This document shows, piece by piece, positions 1 through 5,410 of a stretch of DNA of 10,104 nt. The translations under genes and the position numbers were made by a program. The notes below the pieces were generated by a model. It saw nothing but the letters and a program-made list of their open reading frames with translations. It was not told the DNA's origin and ran no database searches. Positions within the stretch are counted from its first letter, which is position 1. Every line of letters starts with the position of its first letter. Source of the stretch: Pancytospora philotis (lineage: Eukaryota; Microsporidia); NCBI GenBank assembly GCA_023647555.1, contig JALRLY010000191.1, forward strand, positions 1-10,104. Direction: 5' to 3'.

Positions 1-134
1 GAGCATTCCAAGCTCCCTTTTTGAGCCGCTCTGGTCCAGTACTGATGGTACGACCCGAAGGGAGATGCACCCACAAGCTGCACCGACCTGAGCCTCTTTC
101 AATAAACATTTATTATTATTATTATTATTATTAT
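1..134 (+). mobile_element. Probable 3' end of a retroelement with (TTA)n tail
   Basis: This stretch has no coding capacity that I recognise. It ends with a polyadenylation signal AATAAA (101-106), followed almost at once by a perfect (TTA)8 run. A polyA signal next to a trinucleotide tail is typical of the 3' ends of some non-LTR retrotransposons (for example RTE- and I-type LINEs) and their SINEs. A hairpin lies at 33-55: GGTC pairs with GACC and GTAC with GTAC, with a CA bulge and a TGATG loop. The tail abuts a Tc1 transposase frame at the exact point where that frame loses its C-terminus, which fits insertion into the Tc1. The identity is inferred. It could also be a gene 3' end or an LTR fragment. 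Confidence 0.35.
110..133. repeat. (TTA)8 microsatellite
   Basis: Eight perfect TTA units. The last unit, read on the minus strand, supplies the TAA that ends the truncated Tc1 reading frame, so that stop codon belongs to the repeat and not to the transposase gene. Confidence 0.95.
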
Positions 135-1065
135 TGGTGCTTTTTTAGTCGCTTAATGCGCTCCTTAACATCTTTCCACACATTTTCTATGATGTTAAGA
201 TCAGGTGAAACGCTGGGCCACTTGAGGGTGCATATTTTGAAGCGTTTCAGGAAGTTTTGAATACGTTTGGACATGTGCTTTGGGTCGTTGTCTTGTTGCA
301 GGACAATTTCATTTACGGCCATATTTTCTTTCCTGAGCGTCCCGCCAAGCCCGGCTTTGAGAGTATCAATGAACACTTTGGCATTCATAGTGGTCTCGAT
401 AAACTCAAGTTGCCCGACTCCTTGAGACGTTATGGCGCCCCATACCATCACCGATCCGCCACCGAACTTAACCGTCTCCGTAAAATGATGGGAAGCTGTC
501 GGTGGACCAGGGAGGCGCCATACCCTTTTAGGTCCATCATGTTCATACAGATTGAATTTGCACTCGTCTGTAAAAATGACCGACTGCCAGTAGCTTTGCG
601 GCATCCTCTTCGCCCAACGGGCAAAATCGAGCCGCGCCATCTCTTGCCTCAGGTTGCGGCGCGGCTTGAGAGGTCGAGAACGGCTGACATAGCCTCGATC
701 GCCAAGAATACGTTTTACTGTCATCTTGGTCAGCGACACGCCTGTAGCTTCAAAGACAGTTTTGTCAATTTCACCCGCGGTAACTGCCCGTGGTTCATTT
801 ACCTCGCGAATGACCAGGTTTTTGATCCTTTTCGTGACTTTTCGCGATCTCCCCCTATGCCGCTTTTCCGTATCTCGTGCATATCTGCTGTTACTAAGTG
901 TACAGAACCTAGCGATACGCTCGACCTTCGAGCGATCTTACGCAACGACAGACCCTGGCGAAAGAGTATTTTAATATCCTCTATAACCGTAGGTGAAAGT
1001 CGCTTCATAGGATTTGCAGAGTGCGAGTTTTTAACGACTTTTGCGGGAAAATATAAAATTTTCAA
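131..1065 (-). pseudogene. Tc1-like transposase, frameshifted and C-terminally truncated
   Basis: DDE transposase of the Tc1 family, which would cut and re-insert its element at TA sites in the nucleus. The N-terminal part (from 1065, or more likely from the ATG at 1008) carries a helix-turn-helix of Tc1 type (KRLSPTVIEDIKILFRQGLS, then a KIAR motif). A shift of frame near 845-858 separates it from the rest. Downstream the frame reads through a VTKRIKNLVIRE segment and a second HTH. It then enters the catalytic domain: D in FTDE (568-566), GGGSVMVWG, D in QQDNDPKH (292-290) and E in NIIENVW (187-185). Thirty-four residues lie between the last two, so this is a DD34E enzyme. After KRLKKHQ the frame ends in the TTA repeat, about 45-50 codons short of the usual end. 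It is non-functional as it stands, although the triad is preserved. Confidence 0.85.
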
Positions 1066-1257
1066 ATCGACTTGAAAGCGACAGAATTACAGATTTCGTG
1101 TATAGTCATATAGCACACGAGAGAGCTTGAGACTAGCATCAATAAATTTACTTTATAAAAAACTTCATGCTTACTAAAGTCTCGATCTGTTGCGCGCATT
1201 ATAGAATAGTATAGAACCACATATTTTATGAAAATTTTATTCGAACATTTTGTTACG
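1066..1257 (-). other. AT-rich leader / 5' end region of the minus-strand Tc1
   Basis: Non-coding and AT-rich. Just upstream of the transposase start, the minus strand reads TTTTCCCGCAAAA. A similar TTTCCCGCTAAAA lies upstream of the transposase start in the Tc1 inserted in G1 (4976-4988), suggesting related leaders. No clear CAG-type terminal repeat was found. Confidence 0.35.
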
Positions 1258-1356
1258 TACGGTACCTGCAGAGTACATTAGGAATCTATATAATAGTATG
1301 CCGAGGCATATTATAGCTGTTACTCACGCTAAAGGTAGTCATACTAAGTACTACGA

Positions 1357-1378
1357 TCTGTTGAAAAAGTGTTCAAGT
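1357..1378 (+). repeat. Left terminal inverted repeat of the MITE
   Basis: Twenty-two bases exactly complementary to 1530-1551. Similarity continues inward with small gaps (TTTCTGGC against GTTTGGC). Confidence 0.85.
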
Positions 1379-1529
1379 ATTTCTGGCCGGGAAAATATCG
1401 CCCGTTGCGCTTCGGCGTTGCATGCGGTGGCCGTGCCTACAAGTTTATTACAGCCGCCTGATGGCTGGGTTTTTCATATCCTAGCCTCTGCCTGTAAAAT
1501 GTGCTGTGTGCCGGCGCACAGTGCCAAAC

Positions 1530-1551
1530 ACTTGAACACTTTTTCAACAGA
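1530..1551 (-). repeat. Right terminal inverted repeat of the MITE
   Basis: Exact reverse complement of 1357-1378. Read inward from 1554 it starts CAGTCTGTTG, the CAG start usual for Tc1 termini, preceded by TA. Confidence 0.85.
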
Positions 1552-1557
1552 CTGTAA

Positions 1558-1851
1558 ATTTTCTTCGCAAAATTGTGTTCATAAAAAGCTCGTTATAATG
1601 CATCATATAAAAAAAGAGGTCCATAATTACATTTATTATCATGCAAGACTATAATGGGTGTGCTATGTACCCAAGGGATGCTCTGTGTGCGCAGTTCTGC
1701 GTGCCAACTTTTTGCCCATCGCATTGGTACAGTTTTGTTACGCACCGTGTTGAGTGGTCACTCTAGTTCATTAACTAGGACCTTATTGGGCATAACCTGA
1801 AACAGGTTATGATAGGTTATACTATCCTTGTTGAGATGCTCTCCTTTTTAA
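1558..1851. other. Non-coding interval with short hairpins
   Basis: No coding region is supportable here. The left part is AT-rich and is probably the 3' untranslated end of the Tc1 remnant. The right part holds three short perfect hairpins: CGCAG-TT-CTGCG (1690-1701), CTAGTT-CATT-AACTAG (1763-1778) and CATAACCTG-AAA-CAGGTTATG (1791-1811). I do not recognise a known RNA or element here. Confidence 0.5.
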
Positions 1852-1860
1852 ACCAGTATT
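1852..1860. repeat. Left 9-bp target site duplication of Merlin A
   Basis: ACCAGTATT immediately left of the Merlin end, repeated exactly at 2897-2905. Merlin elements produce 8-9 bp duplications. Confidence 0.9.
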
Positions 1861-1918
1861 GGAGCTTGGGACTAATAGGTGGTCAAAAACGCCTTTTAAG
1901 CAAATTTTGAAAAAAATA
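1861..1918 (+). repeat. Left terminal inverted repeat of Merlin A
   Basis: Starts GGAGCTTGGG. Bases 1872-1918 are perfectly complementary to 2839-2885. Confidence 0.92.
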
Positions 1919-1933
1919 TCCCTTAAAAAATTT

Positions 1934-2764
1934 ATGGTGCGCCTAGACTATAGTGAGGAAGAGCATTTGTTGAATCAGGTTGTAGCTCAGGCTGAACTGA
2001 AATGTGAAAGATGCGGTTCCAATGGTAGACTGGAGATATCTGGAAATAAGCATACCATCCGCTGCACCAAACGATTGTGTTATCAAGGCCGTTCTCTGTG
2101 GAGAGGTACAGCGCTGGAGGACATTAAAATTCCTAGGGTGCAAGCGCTGGGCATTTTAGATTTATGGATGAAATGCGCTCCAACAACGCTCATCTGTGAT
2201 TTGGTTGGCATTGAGCGGAAGGCCGTTCATCGCCTTTTGAAGAAAGTATCACGGATTGCTGTTCCAAGATATTATGAGCATGTAAGGCAAATCGGCGGGC
2301 CCGACGTGACCGTAGAAGTAGATGAATCGAAGTTCGGGCGCCGCAAGTTTAATCGCGGACACAGAGTAGACGGGACCTGGGTGCTTGGCGCTGTCGAGAA
2401 GACTGGTAAGCGCCGAATTATGATAATACCTATTGAAAACCGTACGAGAGAGACACTGCTCGGTCTTCTTTCAAAGTATGTCCACCCCGAGTCGCGCATG
2501 CGATCTGACATGTGGAGAGGATATATCGGGGCAGCAGAGCTTTTTGCTGCGCACGAGACGGTAAACCATAGCCTTCACTTCAAAGATCCAGAAACTGGTG
2601 TGCATACAAACACCATTGAAGGAAATTGGGCAGCAGTAAAGGCCCAAACGCCAGTCCGTTCTAGGACTCGAAGCCTTGTCTGGCTATATTTGCTCAGATT
2701 TATGTTAAGAAGAGAATTCCGAAAGACATTCACTGCAGAATTAATAAAATTAATTCTATGGTAG
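1934..2764 (+). CDS. Merlin family transposase (intact, 276 aa)
   Basis: DDE transposase of the Merlin superfamily, the eukaryotic relatives of bacterial IS1016/IS1595 (ISXO2-like domain). It would bind the inverted repeats and insert the element with 8-9 bp duplications. The N-terminus has a zinc-ribbon pattern (C24-x2-C27, C44-x4-C49), followed by a helical region (residues ~67-107). The catalytic core shows D130 in VEVDESKFG, D192 in RSDMWRGY and E229 in HTNTIEGNW, with 36 residues between the last two. These match the family's conserved blocks. I chose the ATG at 1934. The frame is open further upstream into the terminal repeat, but only with TTG starts. The length is normal and there are no internal stops or frameshifts. 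The gene occupies most of the element, so its promoter must lie within or next to the left repeat. Confidence 0.93.
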   Translation: MVRLDYSEEEHLLNQVVAQAELKCERCGSNGRLEISGNKHTIRCTKRLCYQGRSLWRGTALEDIKIPRVQALGILDLWMKCAPTTLICDLVGIERKAVHRLLKKVSRIAVPRYYEHVRQIGGPDVTVEVDESKFGRRKFNRGHRVDGTWVLGAVEKTGKRRIMIIPIENRTRETLLGLLSKYVHPESRMRSDMWRGYIGAAELFAAHETVNHSLHFKDPETGVHTNTIEGNWAAVKAQTPVRSRTRSLVWLYLLRFMLRREFRKTFTAELIKLILW

Positions 2765-2838
2765 TGTTTATTTAACTATTTATGGCCTTTGATGTGCTCT
2801 GGTACCTGCACCAATTTCCCGCCAAAAAAATATGGGGC

Positions 2839-2896
2839 TATTTTTTTCAAAATTTGCTTAAAAGGCGTTTTTGACCACCTATTAGGGACATTACCC
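2839..2896 (-). repeat. Right terminal inverted repeat of Merlin A
   Basis: The inner 47 bp are perfect against the left repeat. The outermost 11 bases, read inward, are GGGTAATGTCC instead of GGAGCTTGGGA. The end position is fixed by the adjacent 9-bp duplication. Confidence 0.88.
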
Positions 2897-2905
2897 ACCA
2901 GTATT
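2897..2905. repeat. Right 9-bp target site duplication of Merlin A
   Basis: ACCAGTATT, identical to 1852-1860. Confidence 0.9.
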
Positions 2906-2918
2906 GATTGGTCACTCT

Positions 2919-2944
2919 GGGATATTCCATATATGGAATATCCC
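2919..2944. repeat. Perfect 26-bp palindrome
   Basis: GGGATATTCCATA (2919-2931) is followed directly by its exact reverse complement (2932-2944). It lies between Merlin A and the recognisable part of Merlin B. No known element end or protein site is recognised. Confidence 0.95.
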
Positions 2945-2945
2945 C

Positions 2946-3163
2946 TTCATCAAATAATGCTGGATAAGAACTTTATTACGTCTTCCGAGAAGCCAGAGTC
3001 TTCTCTTAACACCATTGAAGGAAACTGGGCCGCAGTGAAGGCCCAAATACCAGACCGCTCCAGGACGCGAAGCCTTGCTTGGCTATACCTGTTAAGGTTC
3101 ATGCTGAGAAGAGAATTTCCCCAAACCTACACCGAAGAGTTAGTTAAATTGGTCTTATGGTAG
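2946..3163 (+). pseudogene. C-terminal fragment of a Merlin transposase (copy B)
   Basis: The fragment encodes LNTIEGNWAAVKAQIPDRSR and onward to the stop at 3161-3163. It is closely similar to the last ~60 residues of the copy A transposase, including the catalytic glutamate in TIEGNW. Upstream residues such as LHQIMLDKNF resemble the family's HxTVNHSxxF block in degraded form. The first two catalytic aspartates are absent. The nucleotide sequence has many synonymous-type differences from copy A, so it is a related older copy and not a local duplicate. Confidence 0.82.
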
Positions 3164-3265
3164 TATTGATTGTGTGCTGGTGCTTGCGCCAGACTTTGAT
3201 ACCTGTGCCGATCTCCCGCCAAAAAGATTTCATGGCAGTTTTTTCAAAATTTTGCCTAGAAGGCG

Positions 3266-3294
3266 TTTTTGCTCAGTAATTAGTCCCAAGCTCC
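3266..3294 (-). repeat. Right terminal inverted repeat of Merlin B
   Basis: Read inward from 3294 it begins GGAGCTTGGGACTAAT, identical to the left end of Merlin A, then diverges before CAAAAACGCCTT. Confidence 0.85.
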
Positions 3295-4761
3295 CCGGAG
3301 CAGATATTTTCTTGATCCCGCGAACACTAATACGTCGCACAATGATGATTCAACCTACCACTCTCAGAGCTATCGCAGCCAATGCATTACCCATCCAGAC
3401 GGATGGCGAGATCTCGAATCTATGCTTGCGGTCTACACACGGCCCAATCCTTATCCACAGGGCCCTCATAGCTTCCGGTGGCTGCATGGCAATTATCGCA
3501 GCCCCCGACATCATCAACAACCCCGCACTGGCCAAGGCAATTAGTGCCCAACTACTGAACACCAGTTTCCCGTCGCATAATATGCGACAGTTCAGTTTCC
3601 CGTCGCAAAATAGTCGACACACCAGATTCCCGCCGCGAAACACGCGCCACACCAGTCTCCCAACCATAGCGTCTGCGAAAACCACATGCGAGAACCAGAA
3701 ACATGCCACACCAAATGCCCCACGCATAGACCACTCGGTCCCCGTCTCAATCAGTGACCTCGTCTTAAGACACACCTCCCTATTCCAAACCGAAATATCA
3801 CACGTCAGCCTTTGCAAAGCCGGCGAACACGCGATCGAAACCTTCCCTAACAAGCCGATCACCTGCCCCACAACCCGAGTACCAGTTCATTGGGAGAAGG
3901 ACGTAGAGGCCGATATTGCAAAACATCTAAGGCTAGGTATAATCAGAGAATTGTCCAGCCCATGGAACTCTCACATCGTACCGGTAAAAAAGAAGGATGG
4001 AAGCATCCGACTATGCAGCGACTACAGACCGCTGAATAAGATTACGATAGGTGACAGATACCCAGTTCCGCGAATCGATGAAATCCTCGACACACTCGCC
4101 GACGCATCAGTTTTCTCCACCCTGGATGCAACATCCGGCTACTTCCAACTAGCTCTTAAGCCCGAAGACATTCCCAAGACTGCATTCTCCTGGAAAGGCG
4201 GCCACTACGAGTTTACCCGCATGCCCTTCGGGCTTTGCAACGCGCCAGCCACCTTCCAGAGAGCAATGGACACAGTCTTCCGCCGCGAAAAGTGGAGGTT
4301 TGTCATTCCCTACTTCGACGACATTATCATCTTCTCAAAAAGCATGGAAGAACACCAGAGACACCTCGAAATCATCCTGATCAAAATCCGAGCCGCAAGC
4401 CTAAGCCTCAACCCGCGCAAATGCAAATTCGCCCAACACGAAATGGAAATACTCGAAAACCTCGTGTCCAAAGGCCAGGTCAAGCCATTACCAAGCAAAC
4501 TAACTGCCGTAAGAGAGTACAAACTACCAGCCACCATTAAGGACCTCCGCGCATTCTTAGGCTTTGCTGGCTACGTGCACGGATTCGCACCCAACTTTGC
4601 CAGCCTGGCCAAACCTCTGACCGAACTTCTGAAAGGCGAATCCAAAACCTCCATCCGAACCATTGCCTGGCCAGAAGATGCTCGAAAAGCATTCTCTGCG
4701 ATCAAAGACATCTTGTCATCCGGCCTCAAACGCGCCCAACCAGACTTCTCCAAGTCTTTCA
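3295..4761 (+). pseudogene. G1 pol fragment: protease, reverse transcriptase, start of RNase H
   Basis: The gypsy sequence starts inside the aspartic protease active site: GGA GCA GAT ATT TTC gives GADIF, aligning with DTGADVSV of G2. The preceding catalytic aspartate has been lost to the Merlin B insertion. A tandem-repeat linker (3561-3664) leads to the reverse transcriptase, which has VPVKKKDGSIRLCSDYRPLN, the first catalytic Asp in STLDATSGY (4125-4127), MPFGLCNAPATFQRAMD, and the YFDD box (4311-4322). The connection domain and the start of RNase H end at RAQPDFSKSF, where the Tc1 begins. The frame is open throughout, but the protein is truncated at both ends. The upstream methionine at 3174 lies in Merlin sequence and is not a real start. 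Confidence 0.88.
3561..3664 (+). repeat. 30-bp tandem repeat, ~3.5 copies
   Basis: Units at 3561-3590, 3591-3620, 3621-3650 and a partial at 3651-3664 encode decapeptides of the pattern x-x-F-P-x-x-N-x-R-x (TSFPSHNMRQ, FSFPSQNSRH, TRFPPRNTRH, TSLP). It lies between protease and reverse transcriptase and keeps the frame. The first unit holds a perfect hairpin, GTCGCAT-AAT-ATGCGAC (3572-3588). Confidence 0.8.
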
Positions 4762-4766
4762 TACAG

Positions 4767-4792
4767 TTTGTTCAAAAAAGAATGCATAATTT
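4767..4792 (+). repeat. Outer direct repeat of the Tc1 left end
   Basis: The sequence TTTGTTCAAAAA...ATGCATAATTT recurs at 4928-4952 in the same orientation with one 1-base gap and a mismatch or so. Start-to-start spacing is about 161 bp, close to the ~165 bp separation known for the IR/DR transposase-binding sites of Sleeping Beauty-type elements. Confidence 0.75.
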
Positions 4793-4927
4793 GATTTATT
4801 GTGTGGTATGAGCTATGAGTTTCGAATGCTTTTTTATCCATTCCAGAGCTCTCGAATGCTCATTTCATTTTTACTTATACTATTCTATTCATGCTTAATT
4901 GGCCATTTTTACACCTAAAATCAAATT

Positions 4928-4952
4928 TTTGTTCAAAAATTATGCATAATTT
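4928..4952 (+). repeat. Inner direct repeat of the Tc1 left end
   Basis: The partner of 4767-4792. It overlaps a perfect 18-bp palindrome (4936-4953, AAAATTATG plus its complement) and a hairpin AATTTTTG-TT-CAAAAATT (4924-4941). Confidence 0.75.
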
Positions 4953-4988
4953 TCGGAAGTACTTGGATATTGCGTTTCCCGCTAAAAC

Positions 4989-4995
4989 ATATAAA
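4989..4995 (+). promoter_or_regulatory. Possible TATA box of the Tc1 transposase
   Basis: ATATAAA about 35 bases upstream of the ATG at 5026, after the terminal repeats. Position and sequence fit a TATA box. There is no other support. Confidence 0.3.
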
Positions 4996-5025
4996 AGAAT
5001 TATATACGACACACCCCCCACGCAT

Positions 5026-5410
5026 ATGGCTATCGATGGTATCATGTTAGGCAAGATCCTCGCGTTCATCGAGGCCGGCTTCACCCAGGCCGAAATCGCT
5101 GAGAAACTGGGTATATCCCAAAGCACAGTATCGCGCAATCTGAAGAAACGAGCGCATAGTGGCCCAAATACGAGTTTGAATAGCATCGGCCGCCCTTCTG
5201 TCATCACGCCTGCGATAGAGACCGCCAAAATGCGCCAGAACAAGGCCTGTCCCACCTTTTCGCTGCGCAAGCATGTCGCGAAACTAGCGAATGAGCACGG
5301 CGTGGTGATCGGCCACAACACTGTCATGAGTGTGCTGCATAGCAACAATGTTTCTGCCTATTCCCGGCCAAGAAACCTGCACTTCTGGCCAGGCACATTG
5401 CAAACAGGTT
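5026..5410 (+). pseudogene. N-terminal fragment of a Tc1-like transposase
   Basis: The fragment encodes the DNA-binding half of a Tc1 transposase. From the ATG at 5026, MLGKILAFIEAGFTQAEIAE and LGISQSTVSRNLKKR form the first helix-turn-helix. A GRPSVIT linker (the Tc1 GRPR motif region) follows, then a second HTH (SLRKHVAKLANEHG to TVMSVLHSNN). At ~5370 one base appears lost from a run of A. The frame then continues in a different phase with KKPALLARHIANRF, the conserved segment after the second HTH in Tc1 proteins. The catalytic DDE domain is missing, replaced by G1 sequence. A start further upstream (4891) would read through the binding-site repeats and is unlikely. Confidence 0.82.

Larger units (their letters stand above)
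131..1257 (-). mobile_element. Tc1/mariner element (minus strand), C-terminally truncated
   Basis: A Tc1-family DNA transposon in minus orientation. It contains a degraded transposase gene (131-1065) and an AT-rich leader to its right. The 5' terminal repeat is not certain. A candidate end is the segment finishing TTTTGTTACG at 1248-1257, next to a TA at 1258-1259. If so, the element was inserted into the plus-strand Tc1 remnant that resumes at 1259. The other end is missing: the left side stops at the TTA tract. The boundaries are therefore approximate. Confidence 0.6.
1354..1554. mobile_element. Tc1/mariner-type MITE (~201 bp)
   Basis: A short non-coding element with terminal inverted repeats. 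Bases 1357-1378 are the exact reverse complement of 1530-1551 (22 bp, core GTTGAAAAAGTGTTCAAG). The outermost three bases read CGA on the left and CAG on the right, read inward. It is flanked by TA on both sides (1352-1353 and 1555-1556), the target duplication of Tc1/mariner elements. The interior is more GC-rich than the surroundings. It contains a near-perfect hairpin (CTGTGTGCC at 1504-1512, GGCGCACAG at 1513-1521). It encodes no transposase and must have been moved in trans. The ends resemble the CAGTTTGTTCAAAAAAG terminus of the Tc1 at 4764 but are not identical. Confidence 0.8.
1259..1557 (+). pseudogene. C-terminal remnant of a second Tc1 transposase, split at its stop codon
   Basis: In plus frame 2, from 1262, the sequence encodes VPAEYIRNLYNSMPRHII followed by AVTHAKGSHTKY. 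This is the characteristic C-terminal tail of Tc1 transposases (PxEYxxxLxxSMPRR, then an end at GGxTKY). It carries no catalytic residues. After the final TAC codon (1349-1351) the expected stop is not contiguous. TA at 1352-1353 is followed by a ~201-bp inverted-repeat element, and TA-A resumes at 1555-1557. Without the insert the codon reads TAA, the normal stop. The N-terminal part is not adjacent. It either lies left of the window, displaced by insertion of the minus-strand Tc1, or was moved by rearrangement. Confidence 0.8.
1861..2896 (+). mobile_element. Complete Merlin (IS1016/IS1595-like) DNA transposon, copy A
   Basis: A 1036-bp element bounded by 9-bp direct repeats (ACCAGTATT). It has terminal inverted repeats in which 47 bp (1872-1918 against 2839-2885) match perfectly. 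It carries one intact transposase gene in plus orientation. The left terminus begins GGAGCTTGGGACTAAT, and the same 16 bases close the second Merlin copy at 3279-3294. This confirms the family terminus. The right terminus of copy A differs in its outermost 11 bases. The intact gene and near-perfect inner repeats suggest a recent, perhaps still mobile, insertion. Confidence 0.93.
2946..3294 (+). mobile_element. 3' remnant of a second Merlin element, copy B
   Basis: Copy B retains the end of a transposase gene, a 3' non-coding segment similar to copy A (shared TACCTG...CCCGCCAAAAA and TTTTTTCAAAATTT), and a terminal repeat. The repeat is AAGGCGTTTTTG followed by ATTAGTCCCAAGCTCC, ending at 3294, the reverse complement of the left terminus of copy A. 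The 5' two-thirds are missing. The left boundary is uncertain, with clear nucleotide similarity to copy A beginning near 3007. The right end abuts gypsy protease codons, and CCGGAGCAG at 3295-3303 is the expected 9-bp target. Its partner copy is not in the window. Confidence 0.85.
4764..5410 (+). mobile_element. Tc1-like element inserted in G1, 3' part deleted
   Basis: The left end is clear. TA (4762-4763) is followed by CAGTTTGTTCAAAAAAG at 4764, a Tc1 terminus, immediately after the G1 codons for DFSKSF. A second, inner copy of the terminal motif lies ~160 bp inside, as in IR/DR Tc1 elements. A transposase gene starts at 5026 and is cut before the catalytic core. There is no right terminus: G1 sequence resumes near 5410. 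One deletion covering the 3' part of the Tc1 and ~85 G1 codons explains this. Confidence 0.85.

Noticed and set aside
38..60. Hammerhead-like CTGATG...CGAA
   Set aside because: The core departs from CTGATGA...GAAA and there is no proper three-stem arrangement. Only a simple hairpin is supported.
1250..1654. Single 134-residue plus-strand gene
   Set aside because: Only 1259-1351 is protein-like (a Tc1 C-terminus). The rest reads through an inverted-repeat MITE and non-coding sequence.
1750..1766. Near-repeat of 2904-2920 (TGGTCACTCT core, 15 of 17 matching)
   Set aside because: Short, with no extension on either side and no element boundary that explains it. Probably chance.
1934..2764. Bacterial IS1595-type insertion or contamination
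   Set aside because: The transposase is related to IS1016/IS1595, but the long repeats, the neighbouring Tc1 and LTR elements and the absence of bacterial genes fit a eukaryotic Merlin.
2789..3006. N-terminal extension of the Merlin B frame
   Set aside because: It translates the right terminal repeat and target duplication of Merlin A, so it is not part of a real protein.
3350..3871. 173-codon open frame on the minus strand
   Set aside because: It lies entirely antisense to the G1 protease/RT coding frame and shows no recognisable protein. It is a shadow of the C-rich sense strand.
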